Shown: positions 15,804-28,027 of the stretch, piece by piece
Numbering within the stretch: position 1 is the first letter of the stretch
How the letters are laid out: every line of letters starts with the position of its first letter
From: Deltaproteobacteria bacterium Ga0077550
GTDB taxonomy: Bacteria; Myxococcota_A; Polyangia; Nannocystales; Nannocystaceae
NCBI GenBank assembly: GCA_001464385.1
Contig: LNFB01000130.1
Span: 1 to 45,892, forward strand
Direction: 5' to 3'
DNA: 45,892 bases
Made by a program: the position numbers and the translations under genes
The notes under the pieces: generated by a model
Told to the model about the DNA's origin: nothing
Seen by the model: the letters and a program-made list of their open reading frames with translations, nothing else
Databases searched by the model: none

Positions 15804-17570
15804 ATGACGCTGTTGCATCGCCTCCGTTTCGCGGCACGCCCCTTCGTCACCCGCAGCCTGCGGGGGCCGCGGGGCCGTCGCGCCGTCGCGCTCGCGGTCG
15901 TGTTCGCGATGTGCTCGGGCTTGGCCGGGCTGTGGATCGCCCTGGGCAGCGGCCACCTCGAGCACGGCGTGCGGCGCAAGCTCGGGCTCGAGCCGTCGAT
16001 GCACGAGCGCGAGTCCGACGAGTTCATGGTGTTCTGCCACGACGACGTCGACTGTCGACGCATCGAGCGCGACCTCGAGGACACCGGGGAGGGGTTCGCG
16101 ATGCGCCTCGACGGCATCGCCCTCGCGCAGGACGCGGTGGCCACGTACGGACCGGTGGTCCCGGCCGAGCACGCGCCGTTGTACGGGCGTGCCCGCGCTG
16201 CGCTCGACGGGCGGGCCGCGACGACCGGCGCCACGCCGCGCCGACGCGGGTTCGACTGGCGAGACGCGGATCAGCGCGCGCTGCTGGGGAAGGTCCTCGA
16301 CGCCGACTTCCGGCCCGCGGTCGTGCGCTACGCATCACCCCTCGGGCTACCCGACGGCATCGCGCTGGTCGGCTTCTTCGCCGCGGCGGCGTTGGTCGTT
16401 CTCGGCACGGTGGTCGGGCCGGTCATGGTCGGGATCTCCTTCGCGCAGGAAGCCCACGAGAACACGCTGCAGCCGGTGGCGGGCACGGCCCTGTCGCCCC
16501 GCGCGATCGCCCTGGGGCTGATGGCCGGAGCGCTGGCGCCGGTGGCGATCGTCGCCGTGCCGCAGCTCGCGATCGCGGTGCTCGCCGCGATCGTGTTCGG
16601 CAACCCCCTGGCCCTCGCGGGCTTCGTCGCGTTGCTCGTCGCATGCGCCTGGGCGCTCGCTTGCCTGTGCGCGGTGGTCGGCCTGTATGCCGGACGGCGG
16701 CGCGGCCCGGGTCTGGTCGGCATGGCGCTGCTGGCGGGGGCAGGGACCTGGGCCCTGGCGGGCACGTCGCTCGGCTTCCAGGCGCTCGGCCGCGTCGAGG
16801 CGGCGCTGATGACGATGCTGCCCAGCGCCGGGCTCGTGCTCGCGGTCCGCGAAGCCTTCTTGGGTGGCGCCGAGTTCCGGCATGGTGCCCTGGCGATCGG
16901 CCCCGAGTGGCGGCTGTTCGCCGCTGCGGTCGGTTCGATCGTGGTCGGCGGGTTGGCGCTGCTGGCTGCGGAGCGTCGCATCCCCGGTCGCATCGCCGCG
17001 CCGCTGCGCCGCATCGAGGCGGTGTTCGGTTCGGCCGTGCTGTCGGCCCTGACGCTGCTGGCGTTCTCAGAGGAGCGACCGACGTGGGTCGTCCTCGCAA
17101 CGCTGGCGATGATGGTGATGCCGATGCAGTTCCTGGTGATGGGACGCGTGCCGCAGGGAGACACCCCCGGCGTGCGGCCGCCTGTGGACGTCGCGCGCCT
17201 GCTGGGCGAGTTCGCCGCGTTCGTGGCGTTGCACCTCGTGCTCGCGCTCGTCATCCTGGGGCCGCGGTTCGTCGCGCCGCTGCTCCCCGCGACGGCGCAC
17301 TTGGGCTGGGCCCTCGGGGTCGCCGCGCTGGCGTCGCTTCGCAGCGTCGCCGCACCGATGCGACTGCCCGCGACGCTCTGGGCGGGGTTCAGCTTCGTCG
17401 CGGCGATCGTCACGTTCACGACGGGCGTGGCGATCGTGACCGAGCACGGGCACGCGCCGATGTTTGCGTTGATGCCGCTGAGTCCGTGGCTCGGCGCGGT
17501 CCAGATCGCGCTGACGGTGGCGATCCCGGTCACGCTGGTGCGCGCGATGTTCCGACCGCGCGCCGGCTAG
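15804..17570 (+). CDS. ABC exporter permease with extracytoplasmic insertion
   Basis: The protein has 588 residues and is the membrane partner of the preceding ATPase. The first transmembrane helix is at about 27-47 (VALAVVFAMCSGLAGLWIAL). It is followed by a hydrophilic stretch of about 140 residues (roughly 50-185) with a Cys pair (FCHDDVDC), probably outside the cytoplasm. About ten further helices follow (for example ALVGFFAAAALVVLGTVVGP, MALLAGAGTWALAGTSLGFQ and FVALHLVLALVILG). SFAQEAHENTLQPVAGTALS resembles the coupling-helix segment of ABC-2 permeases (ExxxGTLExLLxTPLS). TM1, an extracytoplasmic domain and then a TM bundle is the ABC-2 transporter layout. Neighbours give no clear cargo. 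Confidence 0.85.
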   Translation: MTLLHRLRFAARPFVTRSLRGPRGRRAVALAVVFAMCSGLAGLWIALGSGHLEHGVRRKLGLEPSMHERESDEFMVFCHDDVDCRRIERDLEDTGEGFAMRLDGIALAQDAVATYGPVVPAEHAPLYGRARAALDGRAATTGATPRRRGFDWRDADQRALLGKVLDADFRPAVVRYASPLGLPDGIALVGFFAAAALVVLGTVVGPVMVGISFAQEAHENTLQPVAGTALSPRAIALGLMAGALAPVAIVAVPQLAIAVLAAIVFGNPLALAGFVALLVACAWALACLCAVVGLYAGRRRGPGLVGMALLAGAGTWALAGTSLGFQALGRVEAALMTMLPSAGLVLAVREAFLGGAEFRHGALAIGPEWRLFAAAVGSIVVGGLALLAAERRIPGRIAAPLRRIEAVFGSAVLSALTLLAFSEERPTWVVLATLAMMVMPMQFLVMGRVPQGDTPGVRPPVDVARLLGEFAAFVALHLVLALVILGPRFVAPLLPATAHLGWALGVAALASLRSVAAPMRLPATLWAGFSFVAAIVTFTTGVAIVTEHGHAPMFALMPLSPWLGAVQIALTVAIPVTLVRAMFRPRAG

Positions 17571-17616
17571 CGCGGGATGACGCCGTCGCGGTGAACGCCG
17601 ACCGAGTGCTCGCGCG

Positions 17617-18606
17617 TCAGTGCACGGCCGCGACCGCGAGCAGCCGCGCGTCCGAGAGGTCCTCGGTGCCGCGGTAGCGCGCCGACTCGCCGTGCCAGTC
17701 GAGGTTGCCGCGGATCCACCGGGACAGCGCGTCCACGTACGGCACGATCGCGGCGTCGGTGCCCACGCGCCGGGCCGTCGCGGTGAAGGCCGCGAGCTCC
17801 GCGTTGCACATGTCGATCGCGGCGGCGCGGGCCCGGTCGAGGCCGAGGTCGTGCTCGCGCGAGAGCACCAGCACGAGGTTGCTGTCGTTGCCGTGGCGGT
17901 GCTCGCGGGCGAAGCTGAACACATCGTTGACCCACGAGATGTGGTTGTTCGCCATGCGCGCGAGCGCCTGTAGCATCGGCGCGCGGCCGAGGTCCGGGGC
18001 GTGCGGCGCCGCGAAGGCGACCGCGAGATCGACGCACGCCGCGACCGCGGAGATCATCGGGCGCAGGTGCCGGTACGTCGCGAGGTCGGGGGCCTCGCCC
18101 GCGGCCCGCAGCGATCGCTCCCACCGCACGCCCTCCACGTAGAGCCGCAGGTCGTCGGCGAGGCGGTCGAGCCACGCGGGGGCGAGCCGCGCCACGAGTC
18201 GGCGGTGCAGATCGAGGCTCGCGCGGACGAGCGGACCTCCGCCGTCGCGCGGCCCCACGGAGGTGTCGCCGTGGCGCAGGGCCGCGAGCATCCGCTCCTC
18301 GAGATGGTGGAGCTCGGCCTCGCGGGTCGCGTCGAACTCCGAGCCGTCGCAGAGATCGTCGTAGAAGAACAGGTACGCGATCCAGTCGGAGGCGAGCGCG
18401 AGCTCCTCGCGCGTGCCGTGGGCGTAGCAACGCGCCGCGAGCTGCGAGAAGCGGCCGCTGGTGAACGTGGCGAGGCGCGGGGACGCGAGCGGTAGCAGGC
18501 CCTGCGCGACGATCCATCTCTCGGTGTGCGCGGCGGCGATGGGGAGATCGGGGTGGAGCGCGGGGGCCAGCGGGCAGTGCAGTGGGGAAGGGGAGGCGTC
18601 GAGCAT
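17617..18606 (-). CDS. Class I terpene synthase (terpene cyclase)
   Basis: The protein has 329 residues from the ATG at 18606, a usual bacterial sesquiterpene-synthase length. The aspartate-rich motif DDLCD (DDxxD form) is at 83-87 in LFFYDDLCDG. The NSE triad is N227, S231 and E235 in NDVFSFARE. The C-terminal WHGESARY carries the conserved R-Y pair that contacts diphosphate. All metal-binding residues are intact, so the enzyme should ionise and cyclise a prenyl diphosphate (farnesyl or geranyl). The product cannot be predicted; it is not a two-domain geosmin synthase. No P450, methyltransferase or prenyltransferase gene lies next to it. The frame continues upstream without an ATG that fits the family; a TTG near 18651 is an alternative start. 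Confidence 0.9.
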   Translation of the reverse strand: MLDASPSPLHCPLAPALHPDLPIAAAHTERWIVAQGLLPLASPRLATFTSGRFSQLAARCYAHGTREELALASDWIAYLFFYDDLCDGSEFDATREAELHHLEERMLAALRHGDTSVGPRDGGGPLVRASLDLHRRLVARLAPAWLDRLADDLRLYVEGVRWERSLRAAGEAPDLATYRHLRPMISAVAACVDLAVAFAAPHAPDLGRAPMLQALARMANNHISWVNDVFSFAREHRHGNDSNLVLVLSREHDLGLDRARAAAIDMCNAELAAFTATARRVGTDAAIVPYVDALSRWIRGNLDWHGESARYRGTEDLSDARLLAVAAVH

Positions 18607-18701
18607 GGCGGTGTCGATCGCGTCCGTGTCGGCGGCGACGGAAAGGTTCAATCGTGGGATCTCGAGGGCGCCGACGCGATCGAAAGATCGCTCAGCCGCG
18701 G

Positions 18702-19188
18702 ATGTCCACCTACGACGACGAGGGGAACTTGACGCGTGTGACCCCGCCGGGCCGACGGGCGCACGGGCTCGCGTTCGACGGGACGATCGGAACACCAGCT
18801 ACACGCCGCCGGATCTCGGGACGGGGACGGAGGCGGCGCAGTACGTCTACGACGAGGACGATGCGCTGGTGCAGGTGCGGCGGCCCAACGGTCAGGTGCT
18901 GGACGGTCGAGTCGCCGACGGGCACGACCGAGGTTCGTCTACGACCCGTTGCGCGGTCGGGTCACGACGCTCATCGCCGAGAGCGGTGCGCAGATCCGCT
19001 ACGCGTACGACGGCTCGCTGGTGACGGAGATCGAGACGACGGGGGGCGGTGGCGGGGTCCTGTCGTGGACGTACGACAACGACATGCGGCGGGCGACGAG
19101 CACATTCTGGGACGACGAAGCGGGTGGCCTCGTCGACTTCTGCCTCTACGTGTGCGACGATGGATACCGCTACTGGGACCGGTGTTGA
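18702..19188 (+). pseudogene. Decayed Rhs/YD-repeat protein remnant
   Basis: YD-repeat sequence is recognisable in all three forward frames in turn. First comes STYDDEGNLTRVTPPGR from 18702, then AAQYVYDEDDALVQVRRPNG from about 18790. A short VESPTGTTE piece lies near 18908, and then FVYDPLRGRVTTLIAESGAQ, IRYAYDGSLVTEIETTG and LSWTYDNDMRRATSTF run to the stop at 19188. At least three frame changes in under 500 bases show decay rather than one sequencing error. The fragment would be the C-terminal part of an Rhs core. The tail FCLYVCDDGYRYWDRC after the repeats is too short for a toxin domain. It lies upstream of the divergent terpene synthase gene. Confidence 0.8.
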
Positions 19189-19216
19189 GTTGCTGCGGCC
19201 TCCAGATTTCGCGCGA

Positions 19217-19912
19217 ATGATCCGAATCTTCCGTTTTCCGCGGACGACGGCCGCGGCCAGCCTTCAGGAACGCGACGCACGCTTCGCGGACATCCATTGG
19301 CATCACGCTCGCGGTCGGCCCCTCGATGAAGATGTCGAACTCGGGTTCGCGCGATCTGCTGCGTCCTACAGGGAAGGTCTGTACGCGGACGCGCTGGATG
19401 AGCTGGAGTTCCTCGAGGGGTTCGTCGACGCAGGTCGCGTGAACCGATACGAGCTCTCGCGCTCGCGTGCCGAGGTCCTCATTGTGATGGGCAAATGCTC
19501 GGATGCGATCCCCTTGCTCGAAGCGTATGTCGAGCCGCCGCTGCACTCGGTTCACCAGCTGGAGCGGTGCTGGCTATTCGCAGCGCAACTCGAGCTCGGG
19601 GACCACGTCGGCGCCGAGCGTTCGCGTGAGGCCCTTCGCGCCGACGACTTTCTTCGGACGGAACCGGAGAGGATTGCCCTGCTGCAAGCGGCGTGGTTCT
19701 GCGCGTTCGTCGGGGAGTTCGGGGAAGCCGAGCTTCAGTTCAGCCGCTGGTCACGTGCAGCCTCGGCCGACAATGAGCACCCACACCTCCGAGGCTTTCT
19801 CAAGACGGCGGGGTACCTGGCTCAGACGGGGTCGAGGCCGGAGGCTGGCGCGGCGTGGGCGAGCGAGATCGAGCGGCAGTTCTTCCCGCTGGACGCCGTT
19901 CGCGGACAGTAA
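19217..19912 (+). CDS. Helical (TPR-like) protein downstream of Rhs relic
   Basis: The protein has 231 residues from the ATG at 19217; the frame is open further upstream but overlaps the Rhs remnant with low-complexity translation. No signal peptide. It consists of paired helices resembling degenerate TPRs: REGLYADALDELEFLEGFVD, VLIVMGKCSDAIPLLEAYVE, CWLFAAQLELGDHVGAERSR and FCAFVGEFGEAELQFSRW. Third-position GC looks lower than in neighbouring genes. Family unknown. Its place immediately after an Rhs C-terminus is where immunity or accessory genes often sit, but the sequence itself does not show an immunity function. Alternatively it is an unrelated TPR scaffold. Confidence 0.6.
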   Translation: MIRIFRFPRTTAAASLQERDARFADIHWHHARGRPLDEDVELGFARSAASYREGLYADALDELEFLEGFVDAGRVNRYELSRSRAEVLIVMGKCSDAIPLLEAYVEPPLHSVHQLERCWLFAAQLELGDHVGAERSREALRADDFLRTEPERIALLQAAWFCAFVGEFGEAELQFSRWSRAASADNEHPHLRGFLKTAGYLAQTGSRPEAGAAWASEIERQFFPLDAVRGQ

Positions 19913-19992
19913 TGTGTGTACGGTGCGCCAGACGCTTGGCGGCCGTGCGTGGCCGTGTGTGGCGGGCTCGTCAGGCAGGCCCGTCATAGATG

Positions 19993-19998
19993 TACCCT
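19993..19998 (+). promoter_or_regulatory. Putative -10 box (TACCCT) of the DUF4034/TPR lipoprotein gene
   Basis: TACCCT ends 6 nt before the ATG at 20005. It falls inside the frame if the ATG at 19990 were used, so it argues for 20005 as the start of a leaderless message. Confidence 0.4.
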
Positions 19999-20004
19999 TC
20001 CCCC

Positions 20005-21585
20005 ATGCCCGGATGGCACCGCTTCATCACCCTCGCCGTTCTCGCCGTTCTCCCCCTCGCCTGCACCCCGTCGACGTCGACCCCCGAAGTCACCTCGACC
20101 CGGGGCGCCCCGCGCCCCGCCGCTGCGCCCGCGTCCGCGCCTGCCGCCTCTGTGCCCGCGGGCCCGCCCGGATTCGTCGGTGACGACGGCACCGGTATCG
20201 GCGGCGAACCTCGACGTCGCCCCGATCGCGTCGCGATCCTCTCGCTGCTGCGCGCGAATCGTTTCGGCGATCTCGACCGCTGGATTGCCCACTACCAGGG
20301 CGAGTTCGAAGCTGATCCACGCAACGAGCCGTGGGCGCTCGACGCATTCGCGAGCTTCTCGATCGCGGACCCCACGCTCGCCGCGCCTCTCGACGCATGG
20401 GTCGCGTCCGCGCCCTCGAGCTTCGCACCCTACGCTGCCCGTGGTGCGTGGCGCATGGCCACTGGTCTCGCGATCCGTGGTGGTGATTTCGCCACCAAGG
20501 TGCCCGAGGCCGACATGCACGCGATGCAAGGACACCTCGCCGCCGCGCGTGCCGATCTCGGCCAGGCCGTCGCCCACAATCCCAAGGCGATCGCGGCGCT
20601 CGTCGACCTCACCGTGATCGCCAAGTTCGCTGGCGACGCAGCCACAGCGCGCAAGCACTACGAAGCCGCGATCGCGGCGTGTCCTGGCTGCTACGAGCCG
20701 CGTGCGCAGTTCCTCACCACGCTCGAGCCGCGGTGGGGCGGCTCGTACGCCGCGATGGATGCGTTCGTTGCCGCCATCGCGCCGCTCGTCGCCCAGCACC
20801 CCAAGCTCGCGTTGCTTGCGGGCTTCGTGCCTTGGGATCGATGTCGCGCCGCGGCGGCCAAGTCACCAACCAACGCGCTGGCGCTGTGCAACGAAGCGCT
20901 GATCCCCGGCGACGAGCCGCGGTTCCTCGCCACGCGGGCGCGGCTGCACACGGACGCGAAGCGGGCCGCGAACGCGCGCGAGGATCTCGATCGCCTGCTC
21001 CGTATCGCGCCGCACGACCGGGATGCCAGGTGGTCGCGCCACTTCATGCGTCGCGATGCCGGTGACATCCTGGGCGCGGCAGAGGATCTCGTGCTCGCCC
21101 GAGCGATCGATCCTGCCGCGACCACCGACGCCGAATCCGTCGCATGGATGGTCGCCAAGCTGCGCTACGACGGGGACGCGCTCGGCAAGACGAAGCCGGA
21201 CGAGGCGGCGCGCTACTTCTCGCTGGCTGCCTCGCTCGCGCCGGACGACAAGGACCTCGTGGAGCGCCAGGCATGGAACGCCGCCGCCATTGGCGTCGAC
21301 GAGCTCGCCGGCCGTGTCGCTGCAGCCCCCGAGGACTACGAGTTGCGGCTGCAGCTCGACCACGCCCTCGCGACGAAGCGGCGCTTTCCCGAGGTCATCG
21401 CGTCGTGGGACGACTACCTCGCCCGCAAGCCCGAGGATGCGCGGGGGTACAAGGAGCGCGCCGGCGCGAAGTGGCAGGCCGGGCAGCGCGAGGCCGGCAT
21501 CGCGGACATGGACGCCGCGTGCAAGCTGGGTGACGCGATCGCGTGTCGCGATGCGCCGAAGATGCGCGCGCGCCTCGCGAGGTGA
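20005..21585 (+). CDS. Lipoprotein with DUF4034-like and TPR-like repeats
   Basis: The protein has 526 residues from the ATG at 20005. The signal HRFITLAVLAVLPLAC ends in a lipobox Cys. A Pro/Ala/Ser linker of about 50 residues precedes the body. The segment around LDAWVASAPSSFAPYAARGA resembles DUF4034. After it come TPR-like helical pairs: AALVDLTVIAKFAGDAATAR, HYEAAIAACPGCYEPR, RFLATRARLHTDAKRAANAR, and near the end VIASWDDYLARKPEDARGYK and GIADMDAACKLGDAIAC. A Cys pair is seen in CKLGDAIAC. It is likely an outer-membrane or periplasmic scaffold; binding partner unknown. The end is followed by gene debris, so any original downstream operon partner may be lost. Confidence 0.75.
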   Translation: MPGWHRFITLAVLAVLPLACTPSTSTPEVTSTRGAPRPAAAPASAPAASVPAGPPGFVGDDGTGIGGEPRRRPDRVAILSLLRANRFGDLDRWIAHYQGEFEADPRNEPWALDAFASFSIADPTLAAPLDAWVASAPSSFAPYAARGAWRMATGLAIRGGDFATKVPEADMHAMQGHLAAARADLGQAVAHNPKAIAALVDLTVIAKFAGDAATARKHYEAAIAACPGCYEPRAQFLTTLEPRWGGSYAAMDAFVAAIAPLVAQHPKLALLAGFVPWDRCRAAAAKSPTNALALCNEALIPGDEPRFLATRARLHTDAKRAANAREDLDRLLRIAPHDRDARWSRHFMRRDAGDILGAAEDLVLARAIDPAATTDAESVAWMVAKLRYDGDALGKTKPDEAARYFSLAASLAPDDKDLVERQAWNAAAIGVDELAGRVAAAPEDYELRLQLDHALATKRRFPEVIASWDDYLARKPEDARGYKERAGAKWQAGQREAGIADMDAACKLGDAIACRDAPKMRARLAR

Positions 21586-21653
21586 AGCGGCATCCACCTC
21601 GTACGAGGAGCCTCCGCCCTGTGCGCCGGCGTACAGTCGTTCGCGGAGCTCGA

Positions 21654-21912
21654 GGGCTCTCGCTGCTCGTGGGGAGCACCGCGCTCGACTACGCCTGCGG
21701 CATCGGCCTCGGGAGACCGACGATCCGATCCGTCGCCGCCGCATCGCGGCCCTCTCCGTCATCGGCAACCTCGGCTTGCTCGGTGCGTTCAAGTACCACG
21801 ACGTCTTCGTCACCAGTTTCGCTGCGCTGCTCGCCGAGTTCGGCCTGCACGTCGAGCCCTGGACGCTGGGCATCGTCCTTCCGGCCGGCATCTCGTTCTA
21901 CATGTTTCAGAC
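21654..21912 (+). pseudogene. Fragment of MBOAT (AlgI-like) O-acyltransferase
   Basis: Two frames together give the N-terminal third of an MBOAT protein. LSLLVGSTALDYACGIGLG is read in one frame to about 21710. RRIAALSVIGNLGLLGAFKY, HDVFVTSFAALLAEFGLH and TLGIVLPAGISFYMFQT continue in another frame. LGLLGAFKYxDFF and LPxGISFYxFQT are characteristic of AlgI/DltB-like acyltransferases. The N-terminal helices are missing, there is one frameshift, and the gene stops at the FQT motif, so all of the catalytic region with the essential His is absent. Intact relatives transfer acetyl groups to exopolysaccharides and pair with SGNH proteins. Confidence 0.75.
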
Positions 21913-22371
21913 GGGCGATTCTTGCTCCGTCCGCGGGCCGCGTATGCCTCCGCGGCGAAGCGCGACCAGCCCACGCCGCAGCAGCGCGCGATGGTCGACG
22001 GTGCGGCACGCGAGTTCGGGGCGGCACTCACCGCGGTCGTCCGCGCCTCGACCAGCGTCGGCACCCGCGTCCTGCTCGTGACGCAGCCGCTCGCCTTCGA
22101 CGTCGCGACTGGGCGCGCCCGCGACGGCTGGGCGCCGTTCTTCCACGCCGAGCCCGGGCAGGGCATCGTCCCGAGCGCGCGGCTGATGCACGAATGGGTC
22201 GAGCGGTTCAACGACGTCGTGCGCGACGTCGGGGCCGGCGAAGGGGTCCGCGTTGTCGACCTCGGCGCCGGGATGTCTGAGTGCGCGGGCTGCTTCTACG
22301 ACCAGTGGCACTTCACGGTCGCGGGCGCCTCGCGGGGCGGGGCCGAGATCGGCGCCGCGCTCGCGGAGTGA
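21913..22371 (+). pseudogene. C-terminal half of an SGNH/GDSL hydrolase
   Basis: Directly abutting the MBOAT fragment, in a third frame, are about 150 residues of an SGNH-type hydrolase C-terminus: REFGAALTAVVRASTSVGTR, VLLVTQPLAFDVATGRARDG, LMHEWVERFNDVVRDV and the end motif CAGCFYDQWHFTVAGAS. DQWHF provides the family's catalytic D-x-x-H. The N-terminal GDS nucleophile block and the oxyanion-hole Gly and Asn blocks are missing. An internal TTG could start a 149-residue product, but it would be inactive. Together with the MBOAT piece it looks like an MBOAT-SGNH gene pair (polysaccharide O-acetylation) collapsed by one large deletion. Confidence 0.72.
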
Positions 22372-22689
22372 CGGCGGCGCGTTCGGTCGTTGCGCTCGCC
22401 CACGCTTCACTCGCCGGGAATGACCCCAGCACCGTCGGTTCGGGCTCGTGAAGCCCTCACGGCCGAGAACTGGCGGTGCCCCGGTCAGTTCGGCGGAGTG
22501 AACTCCGTGTCGCCTCAGGGCCGGTCCGCCGGTCGCGGCACCCGGGCCGTTCGGCCGCTGACCCCCGACCGCGCTCGGCCGCGCGCACCCGCCCGCGGAC
22601 ACGGGACTCCCTCGGCGTGCGCCTTCGCCTTCGCGGCGCGCGGCCGCCTCGCGCACGCGGTCGTGGGCCCGCGGTCCACCGGCGTCGTC
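22372..22689. other. Intergenic debris with nothing recognisable
   Basis: About 320 bases between the SGNH fragment and the TolB-like fragment. Open frames here have no coding character that I can recognise, and I see no repeat, RNA or terminator. Confidence 0.5.
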
Positions 22690-22997
22690 AGCTCCGTCGG
22701 CTTCGCGACGACGGCGGCGGTGAGACCCGCGATCGCATCGTTGGCGGTGTCGATCGCCACGAACGCGGGATCGACCGTGAGCTGGTACGCCGCGATCACC
22801 TGGCCGAACTCGACGTTGATCCGGGCGACGCGGAGCTCGTAGCGGTGTCCGAGCTTCGCGAGGTCGCCGACCAGGATCACGCGGCTGCCGTGGCGCCGAC
22901 CGAGCTCGACGAAACACTCGAGGTCGCTCCACTCGCAGGCCTGCAGCGAGATCGGATCGACCGCGGTGCGATCGATGATCCCGCGGATCGTCGCCTG
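22690..22997 (-). pseudogene. Fragment of a TolB/FlgO-like domain protein
   Basis: On the minus strand, IRGIIDRTAVDPISLQACEW, SDLECFVELGRRHGSRVILV, GDLAKLGHRYELRVARINVE and FGQVIAAYQLTVDP form about 100 residues of protein-like sequence. They resemble the central part of TolB-N/FlgO-like domains in myxobacterial proteins (C-x-D-x-x-C, then xVILVGxxxKLGxxYxLxxRxxxV). Sequence similarity stops abruptly at about 22997, where a plus-strand gene fragment begins. At the other end it dissolves into Arg/Ala-rich translation. No start codon fits, so this is a truncated remnant. Confidence 0.6.
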
Positions 22998-23384
22998 GGT
23001 CTGCACCGCCACCTCTACGTCGCGAGCAACCTCTCGGGCGACATCGAGGTCATCGACTTCGACGACACGATGACGCCGCTCGGGCCACCGACGTTCTTCG
23101 CCGCGCCGGGCTCGACCAACCTGACGGGCCTCGGCGTCGACGCCTGCGACAACGTCTACGCCCTCGACGCGACCGCGGCGGCGGTGCTGCGCATCCGTCC
23201 CCAGGACGCGGCCGTCGAGGTGCTGGTCGAGGCCGGCGTGAACTCGGTGGCGTTCGGGAATCTGCAGTGGGGTTCGGGCATCGGCGGCTGGGATCGCGAG
23301 ACCCTCTACGTCCTGGACGTGGTCGGCGATCGCGTCGTCGAGATCGAGGTCGGCGTGCCCGACAAGCCCCGCGCGTACCCGTGA
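22995..23384 (+). pseudogene. C-terminal fragment of an SMP-30/NHL-type beta-propeller protein
   Basis: About 129 residues begin at HLYVASNLSGDIEVIDFDD and continue through GLGVDACDNVYALDATAAAV, LRIRPQDAAVEVLVEAGV and GGWDRETLYVLDVVGDRVVE to a stop at 23384. The repeated strand pattern with LYVASN, DxxxNVYA and LYVLD is that of gluconolactonase/NHL propellers. The N-terminal blades and signal peptide are missing. The fragment begins within a few bases of the end of the minus-strand TolB-like fragment, so the junction near 22995 is a rearrangement breakpoint. Confidence 0.65.
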
Positions 23385-23424
23385 TCGACGGCCCAGTTCG
23401 AGGGCCCGCCGCCTCGTCCGACCG

Positions 23425-26196
<2,772 letters not shown>

Positions 26197-26279
26197 GCGG
26201 GCGATCGACGATAGCGGGTTCGCGCCGCGTCACCAAACCAATGCGCCGGCAAAAATGCGCGCACCGTCACGGCTTGGGG

Positions 26280-27932
<1,653 letters not shown>

Positions 27933-28027
27933 GCGGCGGATTTCCGGGCGGGACGTACCGCGGACCCCCCGTCGGGATTGCGGTCACGACGAGGGAAAGC
28001 GCGTGGTCGGGGAATCGACGGCGGGCG

